A stretch of DNA of 64,000 nucleotides from Climacium dendroides. Lineage: Eukaryota; Streptophyta; Bryopsida; Hypnales; Climaciaceae. The notes under the pieces were generated by a model, which saw only the letters and a program-made list of their open reading frames with translations, ran no database searches and was not told where the DNA came from. The stretch's first letter is position 1. Each line of letters opens with the position of its first letter. The DNA lies in assembly GCA_950106755.1 (NCBI GenBank), contig OX467083.1:23245029-23309028 (forward strand), given 5' to 3'. The position numbers were made by a program, and so were the translations under genes. Shown piece after piece: positions 11,656 to 25,310 of this stretch.

Positions 11656-12654
11656 GGGCGGACAAGCCATCCACCTCTCACTTTTATCTTGCCCTTTACT
11701 TAGTTGCTTAATGCAAGTGTGGAGCGGAAAGCTTGGTGGATAATCCTCCATTGGTTCCTTTCCTTGAGAAGGTAAGAGTGATATATTGGGGTTCCCTTAT
11801 TGTCGATTTTTTGCAGAGTGTATGTGGAGTTTGAATGCATCATTGACAACAATTTATATTTTTTTTCAACATTTGTAGTACATATTACTAGTACATCACG
11901 ATGACAAGAGCAAAGAAGGCTGAAAAAGATAAGGTCATACATGTAAGGCCATTGATGATGGAATTAGCTCGAGAAAGCCCCTCCGAGGCGTGCAAGAAGT
12001 TCATGATTGAATGCATCATTCAGTTCTATGAGTCCGAGATGACTATGTCCTTAGATAATAAATATATTAGATACGGAGAGGACTACTCGTTGAAATTCAA
12101 GGCAGACATAATGCAAAAGATGTTGGATGCTTTAAATATTGTCAAATGGAAGGAAGACATGGAGAAGAGATACTTTCAAAAAATGTTTGGATAATAAAGC
12201 GCACGACGCATTGTAGAACAACAAAGGTATTTTAGAGCAGTATGGCAGGGGGTTCCAAAAAAATAATGAGGCTTTTGAGCAAGTCATTCTCAAAGTGGAC
12301 TTATTCACGGCCCAATGTGCTCCGTTTGCTAAGAGGCGCAATAGGGTTAAATCACTATCTTGATAGAATAGCAATGATGGAATTGCTGAAATAAATAGGC
12401 ACAGAAGACATCTCATAGCGCTTCCAAATATGGCACAAGTCATTCAAGTGGATGAAAGGATGATGAGAGGTGGGTACGCAACGATTTAGAAGGTGCAAAT
12501 CAAAGGATGTTCTAGGATACTTCCGTACTGGGAGTTTGCAACAAAGAAATCCATCCACCATCGTAATCAACTTCAACTTGCAAAGCTGGAACACCAAAAC
12601 AAGTCAATGGCTGTGAGGATTTCACATCCTGGAATGATACGATTTGCAACCCCA

Positions 12655-13344
<690 letters not shown>

Positions 13345-14070
13345 CATGTTTACAACAGTGTATGCAACTACGTACAAAGGCTACGCATATTGGTGGAATG
13401 GCGGAACATACCTTGTAACATATATTGAACATGAATAGCGATTATCCAAATAACATGTACATTCATTTGACCTATTTACATCCTTCAGAAGTTGAGGTAA
13501 TTTAAGCCCATCATCTTGTTCGATTTAGAAAGAAGCACATAGAGCTTGCATAGGCCTTCGTGAACATAATGAATGTAATGCATGCTGCTGGACATCTGCA
13601 CAATGATATATCTCTAGACAATATCATGCTACATTTCCCCAAAGACAAGTCATGTGTCTACATTGGAGTTTGTGATTGGGACATGTCCACCTTAGCTGCT
13701 GAATCAATGAAGTCCTTGTATACGTTTACATCAGTAAGTGAGAGGACTGAAACTTTGCATAAGAGATGGTGGGTGGACTCTGATATTGCATATTTGTACT
13801 TGAAAAATGCGGATGTGAAAAACATTCTAAAGTATTCACGCGCATTGTAAGAATATGCAGTTGGTAGAATCGCTCAAAGAATCAACAAGTAATGCATGTC
13901 GGAGGTCTACTTCAAATTGCAACGAGAGACTAAAGGAATGGGCATGTTTACCTTCAATGTATTGGGAAATGTATTTCACCAATACTTGAATCGCCTTTAC
14001 ATGAAGGATTCAGGTCATCGTAGTGGTTTGGCCCATGTGATGACTAGATTCACTATTGGATTTAACTAGC

Positions 14071-14373
14071 CTATCCCAGATAAACACTTCCACCACTCAT
14101 ATTAATAGAGTAGTAGTTCAATATACTATATAGAACTCTATAATTAGTTGAGGAATATAAAGTCGAGGTACGTGTGCAAGTTTGCACCTATATCTAATAT
14201 ACAATGTACTTAAACCAACAATGTATGCCAATATATATGAATTGAAAATACATTTTGAATTGGTTCATTTTTCACTTGTAATGATTGAGATTTTTACATT
14301 ATATATATATGTATATATATGTATATATATTGGATGGTTTATTATATGCTTAAGACCTTCTTTTACTTTGTAT
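14071..14373. other. Gene-free AT-rich stretch inside the giant hAT
   Basis: No gene recognised; a short interrupted (AT)n run with ATATATATGT units is present at about 14,300-14,330. Confidence 0.5.
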
Positions 14374-15563
14374 TTAACCCTTGAAAGACTATTGTCTTTT
14401 CGGAGGATAAATGGCATTTCAAACGTGTATGTAGTACCTACGTTATGAAATTTCTTCTTATTCTTTTGGAAGCTTTTCTTGAAGATAGAGAAACTATTTA
14501 GCTTTGTGGGAATATAATTTATCTTTCAATTGGTATTGGGGAACAAATGCTATGCCCAAATAAACTAAAGAAAAAAAACAAGAGATGAAGGAAGGAGGGC
14601 AACAAAAAAAATTTCAGGAATTTATATTTAAAGTTATATTTTAGTTTTTCCTCAATCCTCATAAATTATATTTTTGTGTATATGAAAAGCTTTGATTCAT
14701 CCCATTTGGATTTTATGTGGGAAAATTATGGACAGTCTTATTTATCAAGCAATTAAAGCAATTTTTAGGTAAAAAAAAACTTGTACAAATGTAGGATTCA
14801 TTTTCAAATGCAATTTTGCCATTTTTTCCCCAAAGAAAATTCCACATGATTTATCTTGTTTCATAAAAAAGTGTGACCATTGAAATTAGACAACTAGTGT
14901 ATTTTAATCCATTTGATTCATTCCATTTGGACTAGTTATGAGAAAGTTATGGACAATTTTTGTTTTTCGGGCAATCTAAGCATCTTCTATTCTTTTTGAA
15001 AAAATAACATATAGGATTCATTTGTGAATGCAATTTTTACAATTTTCCAAAAGAAATTAATAGAGAAGGTTAGATTTGCTTTCTAGAACAATTTCACCAT
15101 TGGGATTATTGTATGTCATTGCCATCTTAAAGCTATTAATGATTTAGTATTCCCTTCAATCTTTAATGTACTTCTACTTAATAATTTTTTAATGAGTGAA
15201 AATGAAGTGTTTTTTTGTTGAACTTTTTCCCTTACATTCTAAACTCCACTACTCAATATAAAAACTTAGAAAATCAAAATTAATAGTGCAAACATTTCTA
15301 GTGAAAATGATTCAAAGCCCAAAAATCTAGTTAAAGAAGTTACAAAAAAACTTCTTTTGCTTACTTTGGATGCAAATACCTTGCAATGTATACGGTGAAA
15401 TTTGATGAAATGTTTTACTACATGTTTTCAAACAAGTTAAGTATAAGATCTAATGGTTGGATTTTTAAAAAACATACTTCTTTGGTTTTCTTAAGTGAAC
15501 ATAGCAAAAGTGGTAGTTCGCAATGGGTTTTGATAGATAATATTCTTTGGGCTTTAGGGATTA
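14374..15563. repeat. TTAACCC-family element, copy 2 (nested in the giant hAT)
   Basis: It starts TTAACCCTTGAAAG and ends GGCTTTAGGGATTAA. It carries the family block 'gattcatcccatttgg...aaaattatgg' twice (about 14,690 and 14,925), so it may be two tandem or nested copies. Non-coding. Its place inside the 12-kb element makes it a later insertion. Confidence 0.4.
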
Positions 15564-15707
15564 ATAATTTAGAGGTTAAAAATTCAATTTTCCTTTTTTC
15601 TTTTTTCTTGCCAAGACTTTCAACAAAATTCTATACTATAATGATTTTAAGCTCAAAACATGTCATATGACAAATTATGAGATTAAAAATCTTAAAGGAT
15701 GAGCAAA

Positions 15708-16232
15708 CCACGCAGTAGACGGCCGAGCGTCAGCCGCATCAGATGGCTTCGACGAGGCGGACATTAGGCCATTTGCATCCAGCAAGTGCTTACACGAAAC
15801 GGACGCTCGAATGCAGCCTATGACCGAATGACCGCTTTGGCGGATGGCCGACCATGCACTTCAACGGCCGACCAATCGTGCATGTGTCCAAATATCCGCT
15901 CGGCCATCCGTCGCGAGGAGACCGTCCGATGCAGTGGACGGTCGACCGTCAACTTCGGTGGATGACCGATCAGCGGATGGTCAGGCATCCGTCCAAACAT
16001 CCGCTTAATCGTCCACCGTGTAGAGACCGTCCAATGCAGTGGATGGCTCCGATGAAGCAGACCGCATATCCACCTGGCTGCAACTGCCCGTCTACTCATC
16101 CCTGACTGACCGTCTGCCTGTCCATGACCACATGTCCGCCCGTCCGCTATCCGTCGGAAAACATTGGTTTGCGAATGTCTAGGGACGTCCGCACCAGAAC
16201 GTCTACATTTGGTGGACGTCTGTCCGTGAGTC
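15708..16232. repeat. GC-rich subterminal array, right end
   Basis: About 520 bp of GC-rich degenerate repeats lie directly inside the right terminus. The segment 'ccgtccgatgcagtgga' occurs at 15,922 and, with one change, near 16,030. CCATCCGTC/CATCCGTCC words recur, and GGACGTCC/GGTGGACG occurs close to the end. It shares the 12-mer CCGTCCGATGCA with the internal array at 9,147. It probably serves transposase binding by analogy with other hAT subterminal repeats. Confidence 0.6.
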
Positions 16233-16244
16233 CGTGCAACCCTA
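16233..16244 (-). repeat. Right terminal inverted repeat of the giant hAT
   Basis: CGTGCAACCCTA, the exact inverted copy of 4,217-4,228. Confidence 0.85.
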
Positions 16245-16252
16245 ATTATTGC
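16245..16252. repeat. Right target-site duplication ATTATTGC
   Basis: Exact copy of 4,209-4,216, directly abutting the right terminus. Confidence 0.88.
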
Positions 16253-17460
16253 ACCTTCTCTGTGTTTTTTAAGCTAGTCATGTATTCTACATATATGGTG
16301 TTGTATGTGAGCATCATGAGGTTTAGCTATTAAAATGACATCCAAATGAAATATGCTAATGGTTGAAGAATCAATTCATAGATACATGTCTTTCCATATT
16401 ATAATACATAATTAATATATTTTGTATTTTAGGAGTGAAATAGAGAACTGTAAACGATATATAATTTATTGATTCCCCATATACCATTAAGAAAAAAATA
16501 CAAGATTTTAGGCACCAAGATTATCATCACAAAGTTTAAACCCTACAATATGTCAACAACTATCATGTGGTTATTGTTGTTTCATGAATGCATACGTTAA
16601 GTACAATTTATCGCATCATTACGATGCATTACTTTGCATTGTTATCACATTGTTACAATGTAATACTTGCAACTACATCATAACGATGTCACGTTGTACA
16701 TATGTATATAGTATAAAAATACGTATTTTATGTTATACGAGTAGCTTCAAGGTAATGCCTTTTCATGGAGATGTAAGTCATCTATATAAGAAAGAAGATC
16801 CACATGAAAGCTGCATCGAATTGAAGTATTGTTGTTTGTTTTTTCACTTTAAATTTATAATGTCAAATTGGAGGGGGTTTTCTGAGCCTCAAGATGAAGA
16901 TTGTTTTGAAACTCTAATTTTTTACCTCTAATAGACATTGATTTGATTGTTAGCACTTAAATCCATGTTTGAAGTATTTTATAAAAATTATTTTACATGG
17001 TTATAGTTGTGAAAGGAAATGATGGAATTAGTTTGCCTTTTAGGTGAATTTTGAAGTGATTTTCCTTTCAAGTTAAAGATAAAGAAATAGTTGTAAGGTC
17101 AAATATTAAAGCCAATAGTTGTAAATTAGCTTTAGGAGCAAGTTGGGCTGATGTCCACTTGTTTTATGTGGTGGGGAGTTGTTGATAAAGTAGAGAAAAA
17201 GGTGAATTAGTCATCATTACAAAAGAATCTGACCCTCTAGAGGGCCATGAGTTTTTTTACTAATGTTCTTACTATTACCTGCTGCCCATCCAAAAAATAA
17301 CATGTACAGCTCGTCATTACAATGACCACATTGGCCAGACAACGAGGACGTTGGCCTCAAGGCCATCATGACAAGTAAACGCTGACGTGACGTCTCCCGT
17401 GAGGTTCCACTGTTTCCGTTGAAGCTGCGGAAGCTGCGGAAATTGTTTTCTGAATTCATA
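16253..17460. other. Intergenic stretch, no gene recognised
   Basis: AT-rich DNA without a convincing gene. An 80-residue open frame on the minus strand (17,217-17,459) has no recognisable domain and lies just upstream of the divergent pseudogene leader, so it is probably chance. Confidence 0.5.
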
Positions 17461-17972
17461 GCTGAGTTTATAGTTGAATCTTGAATCTGTTTTGGTGAGA
17501 AGGCTCCTCTCGTTTCGATTGTTTTCTTCTTCAGAAGGTGGTGATTTTCATGCTCCTTTTGCGACTGATTTTAGTTACCAAATTGCTTCGTTTTGATTGA
17601 ATGTACGCCTGTTTTTGCATTGAATCCTGGGATGAGTACGTAATCAGATGCTACATTTTTTTTATGTATCTGGATCATCTCTGAGTGCGTCTATTCTGGT
17701 TCTTCTCGTGGTAAGTGGCAGCACGAGAAGATTGTATCATAAAATAATTGTACAAGCTCGTTGGTAACTGTTCGGAACTAGTGAATTTAGGGTTGATGAA
17801 ATTGCTCTGGCGAGTGTAGTGAGCTATCGTGTGGATCAGTACTCTGGCTCAATTTAGGAGGAATTCAATTTGGGTTATGTCAATTTGGGCCACAAGTGTA
17901 TCGTTGCAATTCCATTCAGGATTGTGATGCTCATAGTATTCAGATTGAGTGCATTGTACTGTCAATTGCAAA
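17461..17972 (+). promoter_or_regulatory. Probable leader/promoter region of the following broken gene
   Basis: Base composition shifts here to a mixed, pyrimidine-rich style typical of plant 5' leaders (for example TCTCGTTTCGATTGTTTTC at about 17,505) ahead of the ATG at 17,973. No unambiguous TATA box was identified. Confidence 0.35.
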
Positions 17973-19548
17973 ATGAGGCCACCACGGTCTAGGGTTCAAG
18001 CTGTGACATTATACAATCAAGTTGATGAGGATGGTGCATACATTCTTCAAAGATACAATGTGAATTCCTGGGTTTCATTAAGACCTGAGCGTAGAGGTGA
18101 ACACAGCAGAGATGCAGTGAAACACGGAGGGGATTCCGTTCAAGGATCATACAAAGCGCAGATCAAAGAATTTCGTTTGAGCCCTGGTTCTACGACAATT
18201 TCAAGTGTCCGGGTTCAACACGCATACATGTTTAGACAATTGGAGTTGGATCCCACGGTTCACTATTCAATGTCAAGCGGTTCAAATTGTAAGTCTATAC
18301 CAACCTTTATTCATCAATTTTTTGCTTGTTTAATCTCACAAAACTCCAATAATAGTAGTTTCTGCTTGAGTTTCTATTTCAAGTTCTCGATTTCAGCTCT
18401 TACTAAATTACAATTCTGTCATTTCATAGATTTATACCCTTCAATATACAAAGACTGGATTCATCCTCAAAGCATCATCGGTGTTCTGTATGTCTTACAT
18501 GCGGATATAGGGGAACCAGGAAGAGGAAGCGGGACCCATAAAGAGCTTCTGAATGACAGCCTTTTCTTTTACAATGCCATGTATTTTCCTCGAGAAGGAA
18601 ATGAACAATTTGGACGTTTACAATTGATCCCTTTGCCAGGATTTGATGATCCCACATGGCCATTGCCGGACATGTCAACTTCTGAAGCATTTCGTACACG
18701 TATGTGAGCTGATTTCCTAAGCTCTTTGAAGCCTAGTACAGGTAGCAGGCAAACACATCTCCAGTGGTTCATGTCCATACCAGTGATGGTAGATCTGTTC
18801 TCAGAAGCTCTCAATATCCGCAAAACAACAACGTTATTTGTTTTTCCAGAAGTATCAGACTCGTTGTTATCATCTCTAATGGACGATGGTTGGGACATCA
18901 AGCAAATAGACGGAGCTGATTTGATAAAGTGCATAGTGGATCGGAAATCATTGGTTTTCAAGTTCCACATTGGCAGATCGACATTATATGCCAATTTTCA
19001 ATTCAACCGCCAACGTTTCAATGGAAAGAAGTGGGAGCTGATGGACTAGTGTGGTGTAGTAGAGGTGATCAAAATACCTTATGAATTCCAAGACTTACAA
19101 GGTGAAATTGAAGTAGGACGAGATTGGTCACTTACAAATGTCAGGCACGAGATTTCCATTGCTCTTGGATGTAACTGTCCAAATGAGTTTTCGATGTGGA
19201 TAGTTCAAGGTGAAGCTGCAGCATTGAAGGTATGCACTAAACCATCATGTTGTAAAGTCCTTAACTGTCTCTAATGGTCCTTAATTATCTCTAACTAGAA
19301 CAATTCTAATGCATGATTGTAGATCAACAAACGGCAAGAAAAAACGCTTACTGCAGAGGAGTTTCTACCACCCCGAAGTCTCCAAATTCGAGCACTGAAT
19401 GGCTAGGTCGGCAAACTGGAATCTTCTTGTGAAGACTGAGAAGCATGAGGTATCCATCGAGAACCTTGTCGAGTACAATTATTCTTCCATTCGACCCAAT
19501 GTGCAGCTGCGCTTGAAGCAAGAGATCATTCACGCCGAGCTTGAATAG
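17973..19548 (+). pseudogene. Broken multi-exon gene of unknown family
   Basis: The first ATG in frame (MRPPRSRVQAV) starts exon 1 (17,973-18,288), which ends at a GTAAGT donor. Exon 2 (18,430-19,229) follows a TTTCATAG acceptor and joins in phase to give SNYLYPSIYKDW. Exon 3 starts at 19,323 (INKRQEKTLTAEEFLPPRSL). The frame stays constant through about 400 codons but is cut by TGA at 18,705-18,707 and TAG at 19,047-19,049. In exon 3 a frame change near 19,400 moves the sensible reading from frame 1 to a 49-codon frame ending at TAG 19,546. Composition is that of a normal soluble protein. No domain was recognised; the segment SLTNVRHEISIALGC...LPPRSLQIR has the feel of a ubiquitin-like fold, but this is a guess. 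Ordinary codon use between lesions suggests recent inactivation. Confidence 0.6.
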
Positions 19549-19640
19549 TTGCTTCAATATCCTCTTGTTCCTCTGCTGATGGTTGTTTTTCTACTTCTTC
19601 TTCAATGTTTCTGAAACGATGGGCTATAATACGATATCAA

Positions 19641-19911
19641 TGTTCAAAGGTTTGATGCAATGCACTCTTTGTTTGTTGTCGACCACCTGCATGCTGGGTA
19701 TGACGCTGGTAGGCAGCTTTGGCAGCGTGATGATAATTCTCCATCCCTTGACAGGACCACAAGGACGCGACTACAACAAGTCATGATTATGTTGCCCGTC
19801 CCTCAACCTAATCGCTACCACACGATCACTGAGATCATGGGCTGCCCTTTCTTGGAAAAAATGACAAGTACTGTTATCATTACAAAGGAATGTCCTCAAA
19901 GTGAGAAGTAG
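19641..19911 (+). pseudogene. Further coding remnant downstream of the broken gene
   Basis: A frame reading FDAMHSLFVVDHLHAGYDAG...MLPVPQPNRYHTITEIMG looks protein-like and lies about 100 bp after the previous remnant on the same strand. It may be a last exon of the same gene or a separate fragment. It ends at TAG 19,909-19,911. No domain recognised. Confidence 0.35.
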
Positions 19912-20119
19912 TGAGTCATTTTTAATATTGGGAAGCAGCCCCTTATAGGGTCCAACTTTTTTGTAATGCTTCTCTCTCGTGGTAGTTTTGGGGGGAACCA
20001 AAATGTTTGGAGAGGCATAGTGTGTGGAGTTTGAGAATTTTGGAATAAAAATTGGAGGAGTTGTGCATCATGATGTTTTGTTTCTAAATTGATATCACTT
20101 GCTTAATTTGAATTTAACA

Positions 20120-20690
20120 TTCAATAGTTGTGCTTGTTTGAGTGGAGGGATGTCTGCTACCTCCTATGAAGAGGGGTTGAAGCTTTGACCAACCATAGAA
20201 GACGAATAGGTTTTTTATTTGCAATGAAACTTTGAGGAAGTGTAGGAAATGTTGTTAAATTTTTGTGAAGCTATCATGCATTCAATTTGAAGCATTTATG
20301 AATGAGTTGTGAGTGTGGAAGTGAAGGAAGGTCTGCTGCCTCCTATGAAGAAGGGCTGAAACTTCGACCAACCATAGAAGACGAACACGTCTTTTGTTTG
20401 CAATGAAACTTTGAGAGAGTATAGAAAATGTTGTTAACTTTTTATGAAGCTATCATGCATTCAATTTGGAGCATTTATGAATGAATTGTGAGTGTGGGAG
20501 TGAAGAAGGGTCTGTTGCCCTCACTTTCAAAGGTCAAAACTTTGGACAGCCATAGATATTAGTTAGAGTATTAAAATGAGTTGAAATTTGGAGGAAGTGT
20601 AGAAAATTGTATTAGCTTTCCAAAGAGATATTACTCATTCCATTTGGAGTTGTGAAGCAATAGTAGTGTTCATTCAAAATTCAACTTTAG
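20120..20690. repeat. Three tandem copies of a ~179-bp unit
   Basis: The block 'tctgctrcctcctatgaag...gaccaaccatagaagacg' starts at about 20,151 and again at 20,330, with a more diverged third copy at about 20,509. Each unit ends with a 'cattyaatttggag...atgaatgag' segment. Identity between copies 1 and 2 is high by eye. Non-coding. Confidence 0.7.
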
Positions 20691-23600
20691 ATTTGGAGTT
20701 GGGGTGAAGTTTTGAAGTGAAGATTTGAAGTTCAAGTTGAAGTTTGAAGACATGAAGATTGAAGATTTGTATGTTGTGGCTTAAGGCTTGTTATTCCTAA
20801 TCGGATTTGGAGACTCGTTGTCTTTCTATTGTTATTCCTAGCTGGTTTTGAAGGCTTATTGTTTTCTTTTTAGCATCGTAAACCAGTTGCGAGCTCTATG
20901 GGTATCCAGAATTAACCCTGTTTTGTGTTTGTAACAACGAAGTGGAATTCATCATCTACATGGTCGATCTTATTTGTTGTTCCCACTAGTGAAAGACGTT
21001 TCTTGGTCACCGTGGGTTTGAAGTTTAAGAGCCAATCCTTCGAACGATCAACTCGTGTTTTGGCCGTCCCATTTTATCCGTCCAAAGCCGTGGGTTCTTA
21101 TCACCTTATCCTTATCCTTATAGAGCCACCACAGAATAGGCCAACGGAAAGGAGTTTGAAGATTGAAAACTAAAAGATTCGACGACCATATACAAGATTT
21201 GAAGACTAAGTTCAAAGATTCATGATTGACAATAAATTTTATTGTCTTACGAAATCTTTCATTCTTAAACCATATCTAGTTGTAGCCAGAATCCTTGTGA
21301 TTTCCTAAAACAAACCACTCTCAACACAACAACGATGCGAAATAATGCATCATAATGATGCAATAAATTATAATTAACGTGCAAACCTATGAAACAACGA
21401 TAACCACATAATAACTATTGACAAACCATAGGGGGTTAAACTTTGTGATGATAGCAAATTCATTTATATCCACCATTTTAATAGATATCCTTCTTTGAAG
21501 CTTGGAGTTGCAAGGGCGGGATGGCCTATTGAAGGCATGGTTGTCTACCTTGAAGGATTGATAAGTTTTTTATTTTTTTTCTCATATAGAAAAATTTGAA
21601 ATAAAACAATAAATTTCATATAGAAATTATATTTTTCTAACAATGTGTAAAACTTTGAATTTATTATGGATTTTTAAAGTGTATAAACCAAATATTTTGA
21701 AGGAATCAATAGACCTTCAAAACCAATATAAAGTGTATCTAGAGCAATCATCTTATTCATCTCAAATGGTTACAATATTTTCATATAAAGGCTACTATTC
21801 ATCACATTAATATAATCATTTTATATGATTGAAAATAAATAAATTATATAAATTGAATTCTATATTTATTGTCAATATATAATTAACATATTTTCTCTCT
21901 CTATATAGACATATAATTGTAATAGTTCATTTTGAGTAGTTTATTGAGCTCATTTTTCTTCCTAATAGACTCAACTTTGATGTAGTTGTAATCTGCAAAA
22001 GTTTAGTAGACTAGGTTTTTTGACTTTTGCTTGAAAGCAATAATATAAATTTGAATGTCAAAACTCAATTTCAAGAACAAACTTGAGACAAAAGTGCTAA
22101 AGTACATTACCAAATAATTACCATTTATTTAATGATATATCTTTTAACAAATTTAGGAAAAGCAATGTATGTAAATAATAAAAATAATAAAAATAATTTA
22201 AAAAGAAAGATAGGGTTATCTTTATTTGAGAACTAAAGAAAAATTAACCACTTAAAAAGTCACATAGTTAAAATTTAGCACTCTAGAAAATTTTATTTTT
22301 AAAAAAATTAAAAATATCTTAGAGTATTTTCTAAAATGTTACAATTTTAGAATATTTTTATTATTTAATACACCCATTTTAAATAACCATTTACTTGTAG
22401 GGTGTCATTTAATTCATAAATAGTTACCTTCTTAAGGTATTAAATTAAAGTAAAATGAAACATGATTAGTCTACTAAACTACTTATTCAACACATATGGA
22501 AAGAGTAATTGGATCCTTCAAAATTGAAGTACAAATATACCTCTACTATATAAGGTGAATACAACGGTTAACCTTGGAAGAACATCAAAGACATTTTGTA
22601 TTATGTAGGGATGGTCAACCAAGCTTTGTACATATTGAAAAATGGATGATCTTCATCCAATTTTTAGTATGCAAATTTATTGGTACTATATCTACATGAT
22701 TGAGTTCAATTCAAGATATTATAGTTTAATTTTTTTTTAAATTATATGGAATAGTTTATTAAAAAAATAATGTATTATTCAATGTATTTTTTCACTTTGA
22801 TTCTTTTTACTTTTAAAACTTATTTTGACAATCAAAATGATTTCTTTTTTTTTGTTCTAAATTAATAAAATGAAGCTCCCAAAGTATAAAGCTCCCAAAG
22901 TGTAGAAATCAATGAATACAACAATACACAACCACCTCCCTATCTATAGTTCTACTCATTTCATCAATAAAACCTTAACCCTTAAACATCAACAAGGGCA
23001 ATTGGTGTCCAATGGATGACAAAGAATCTTTTTAGTAGGACACAAGTGCAACTATTCATCTTTAGAATTTTGTTGTAAAAAAGGGGAGGTCTTCTACAAT
23101 AGTTTGACTTCCAATGAGTGGTTTTGCAATTTTGTAAGCTAATAATTCAAACAATAACCAAGGAGATGATTTCCACATGCACTAGTACATCCTTCGAGGA
23201 TTAAACATTCTAGTTATTCATACAAATATCCAAATAATACAGCACACAAATGGACTCTTCACCTTCTGTCCCCAACTAACCCTAATTTCTCTCGTCCCAA
23301 TTTTTCTTCAATGAACTCAGTGCCAGTCTTCACCAAAGGAATTGCTGGCACACAGTTCATCTAGCAAGTACAAATCCTAAGACACCCACCCCCAAAAAAT
23401 CGAGATGCTAGCACTATAGGGCTTCCTCTCTAACGAAGCGTCCACCTTGCAGACCCTAGAATCAACAAGAGTTGAGTGGGCTAACAATGAAATAGTACAT
23501 AAGATGCTGTGCTATTGAATTCCTATGAAAGACAAGGCATGAGAAGTGTCAACCCCATCAACCACTCGCCTGAAGCAATCACAGTTCATCAAACGCTTCT

Positions 23601-24198
23601 ACGCATTCGGTACAAAACGGACTGCACATCAAAACACAAGGTGTTGCATGAAAAGTCTTGAAAGGATTGCCGTTGATCTCCATGGATTGATCTCGGCTCA
23701 AGAGATTGAGCCAGCATTGCTCTCTTCACACACTGCAAACTAAACAAGTCTTGAGCTGATTAGGTGGAGGTAACCTAATTGCAACACGTACCTAAATGTG
23801 ACACCCTAAAATCTTGCTCCATGAGCACCCATTGATTCTACCAAGGAGTGTCGAAAGTGGATGGTAAGTTGGTACTTTGCAATTGCTAACAAAGAATCTA
23901 CAAAAATTTGATCACTCTAATCATGAAAACTATAATCAATGTGACGCATCTTAGGTTTGGTCATCTTTCCTGGCACTCCATTTAAAACATTCCTATAAAA
24001 ACAAGATGAAAAAGAGCTTGACAAATCACGATACAATTCAGATTTCCAAGGTAGTTGAGCACATGGAAGGGGCAGCAATTAATTGAAAGAGGATGACGAA
24101 TCACAAGTCCACCAATCAGTGTAGGGATCAGGAGCAAGCGTACCACACGGCTTTCCTCCAGAAATTTGCTTCCGTTCGCTAAGCGGTTGTTTCCATCG
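20691..24198. other. Intergenic stretch, no gene recognised
   Basis: Mostly AT-rich DNA. A somewhat GC-richer patch at 23,250-23,800 has open frames on the plus strand (for example 23,546-23,743) without recognisable domains; it could be an old transposon or gene fragment. Confidence 0.5.
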
Positions 24199-25218
24199 TT
24201 AGCGTGCCGGAGCAGGAGCAGGAGCCGGGATTCCGGAATTGCAAAGTATTCGACGAATGGATACCAAGAACAAAGCCGAAAACAGAAGCAAAACTAAAAC
24301 GACAAGCACGGCAGACACCTTGAGCCGCGTCCGCTCCCGCACTGGCCTCTTGATATCCTTGACGGTTCGCAATTGAAAATTCTCCCGATGATGTAACAAG
24401 TTTTGCACTCGACTGATACAGTCCTACAATAACCAAGAACAGCAACAGCCCACGCCAATCCAGTCAAAGTCAAATCCTTTACACCGCCCATTCCGTGAGA
24501 GTACTAAGATCGCAAAACGAAACCCTAAAAAGCGAAGAAACTGTAGAAAAGGATCAAAATCGAAATCGACACACAAGCGGGAGCATTAGGGTACCTTGCG
24601 ACTGGATTCTTCGTTGCTGATGGTCCTCTCCAACGTCCACACCGATAGAAACTTCTGGATCACCCCCCCGACGGTGACCAGCGACGCCAGCAAGCTCAAG
24701 CAGAACGCCGTCCACCAGTTATAACACATCAGTAAGTTGGACTGCGCGACGGCCGTGAGCAACACCCCTTGAAACACACTGTAAAATCCGATCAACTGGT
24801 AAATCTCGTTCATCAAGGAGTTGCTCTGCTTCCGCTTCTTGTCCACGCGGTTCGCGAACAGCAAGTCCTTCGCTTGCCACGTCTCGTAGGCTTCCTTCAA
24901 CGCCTCGTTCCCGGGACTCTTTATCCACAGCAAGCTGTTGATCTCGACCTCCGCCAGGCTCTCCTCCGGCCTTGGACCACGCCATTCAGTCTGATTCTCC
25001 ACGTCGTCCCCCTCGAGAAGGGGCGCGCGTTCCCCATCACCCTTCGGCTTGTCCTCCTCCTCCTCCTCGACCCTAAGTGGCTTGTCTGGGATATCCAAGC
25101 GCGTATCGTCTTGTCTCAACCCCAAATCCTTCGCCCTCTCTGTGGGCTTCTCCGGCGAAGCAGGAGGACTTGTGCTGGGAGGTCCGTTTCCGGGGGGGCT
25201 CATTCTACCAGGTTCCAT
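24199..25218 (-). CDS. Three-helix plant membrane protein, two exons
   Basis: Exon 1 is 25,218-24,595 (208 codons) and exon 2 is 24,423-24,199 (74 codons plus stop TGA). The 171-bp intron (24,594-24,424) has a GTACCC donor and a TTGTAG acceptor and is in phase 0. The predicted 282-residue protein starts MEPGRMSPPGNG, with a Pro/Glu-rich disordered first 100 residues. A helical segment follows (WIKSPGNEALKEAYETWQAK), then two membrane helices (about residues 142-190, containing FYSVFQGVLLTAVAQS). A charged segment crosses the intron, and a last helix (VSAVLVVLVLLLFSALFL) precedes a short Pro/Ala tail. It resembles an uncharacterised plant membrane family with YSVFQGVLLTA and a trailing coiled coil; function unknown. 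The frame is clean, so it is probably functional. The start ATG is the first in frame after an upstream region with stops. Confidence 0.82.
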
Positions 25219-25310
25219 GACTAGCTGGATTCCGAAGCAGCAAATCTTGTTGCAACATCGGCAGAGATGGTGATGGATTGCAGGGTTGCACAGGACTCAA
25301 AGGAATGCAC

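Noticed and set aside
11243..11681. Long open frames on both strands in the second internal array
   Set aside because: Same reason: repeated GC-rich words give open frames on both strands.
17217..17459. 80-codon minus-strand frame
   Set aside because: No domain, no splice partner and placed in the probable promoter region of the opposite gene.
18705..18707. TGA read-through or selenocysteine in the unknown gene
   Set aside because: A second stop and a frame change further on make simple inactivation more likely.
24769..25224. 151-codon plus-strand frame over the membrane-protein gene
   Set aside because: Antisense of a well-supported exon with correct splicing; no independent evidence.
25280..25291. 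CAGGGTTGCACA resembling the hAT terminal repeat
   Set aside because: No inverted partner or 8-bp duplication nearby; chance match.
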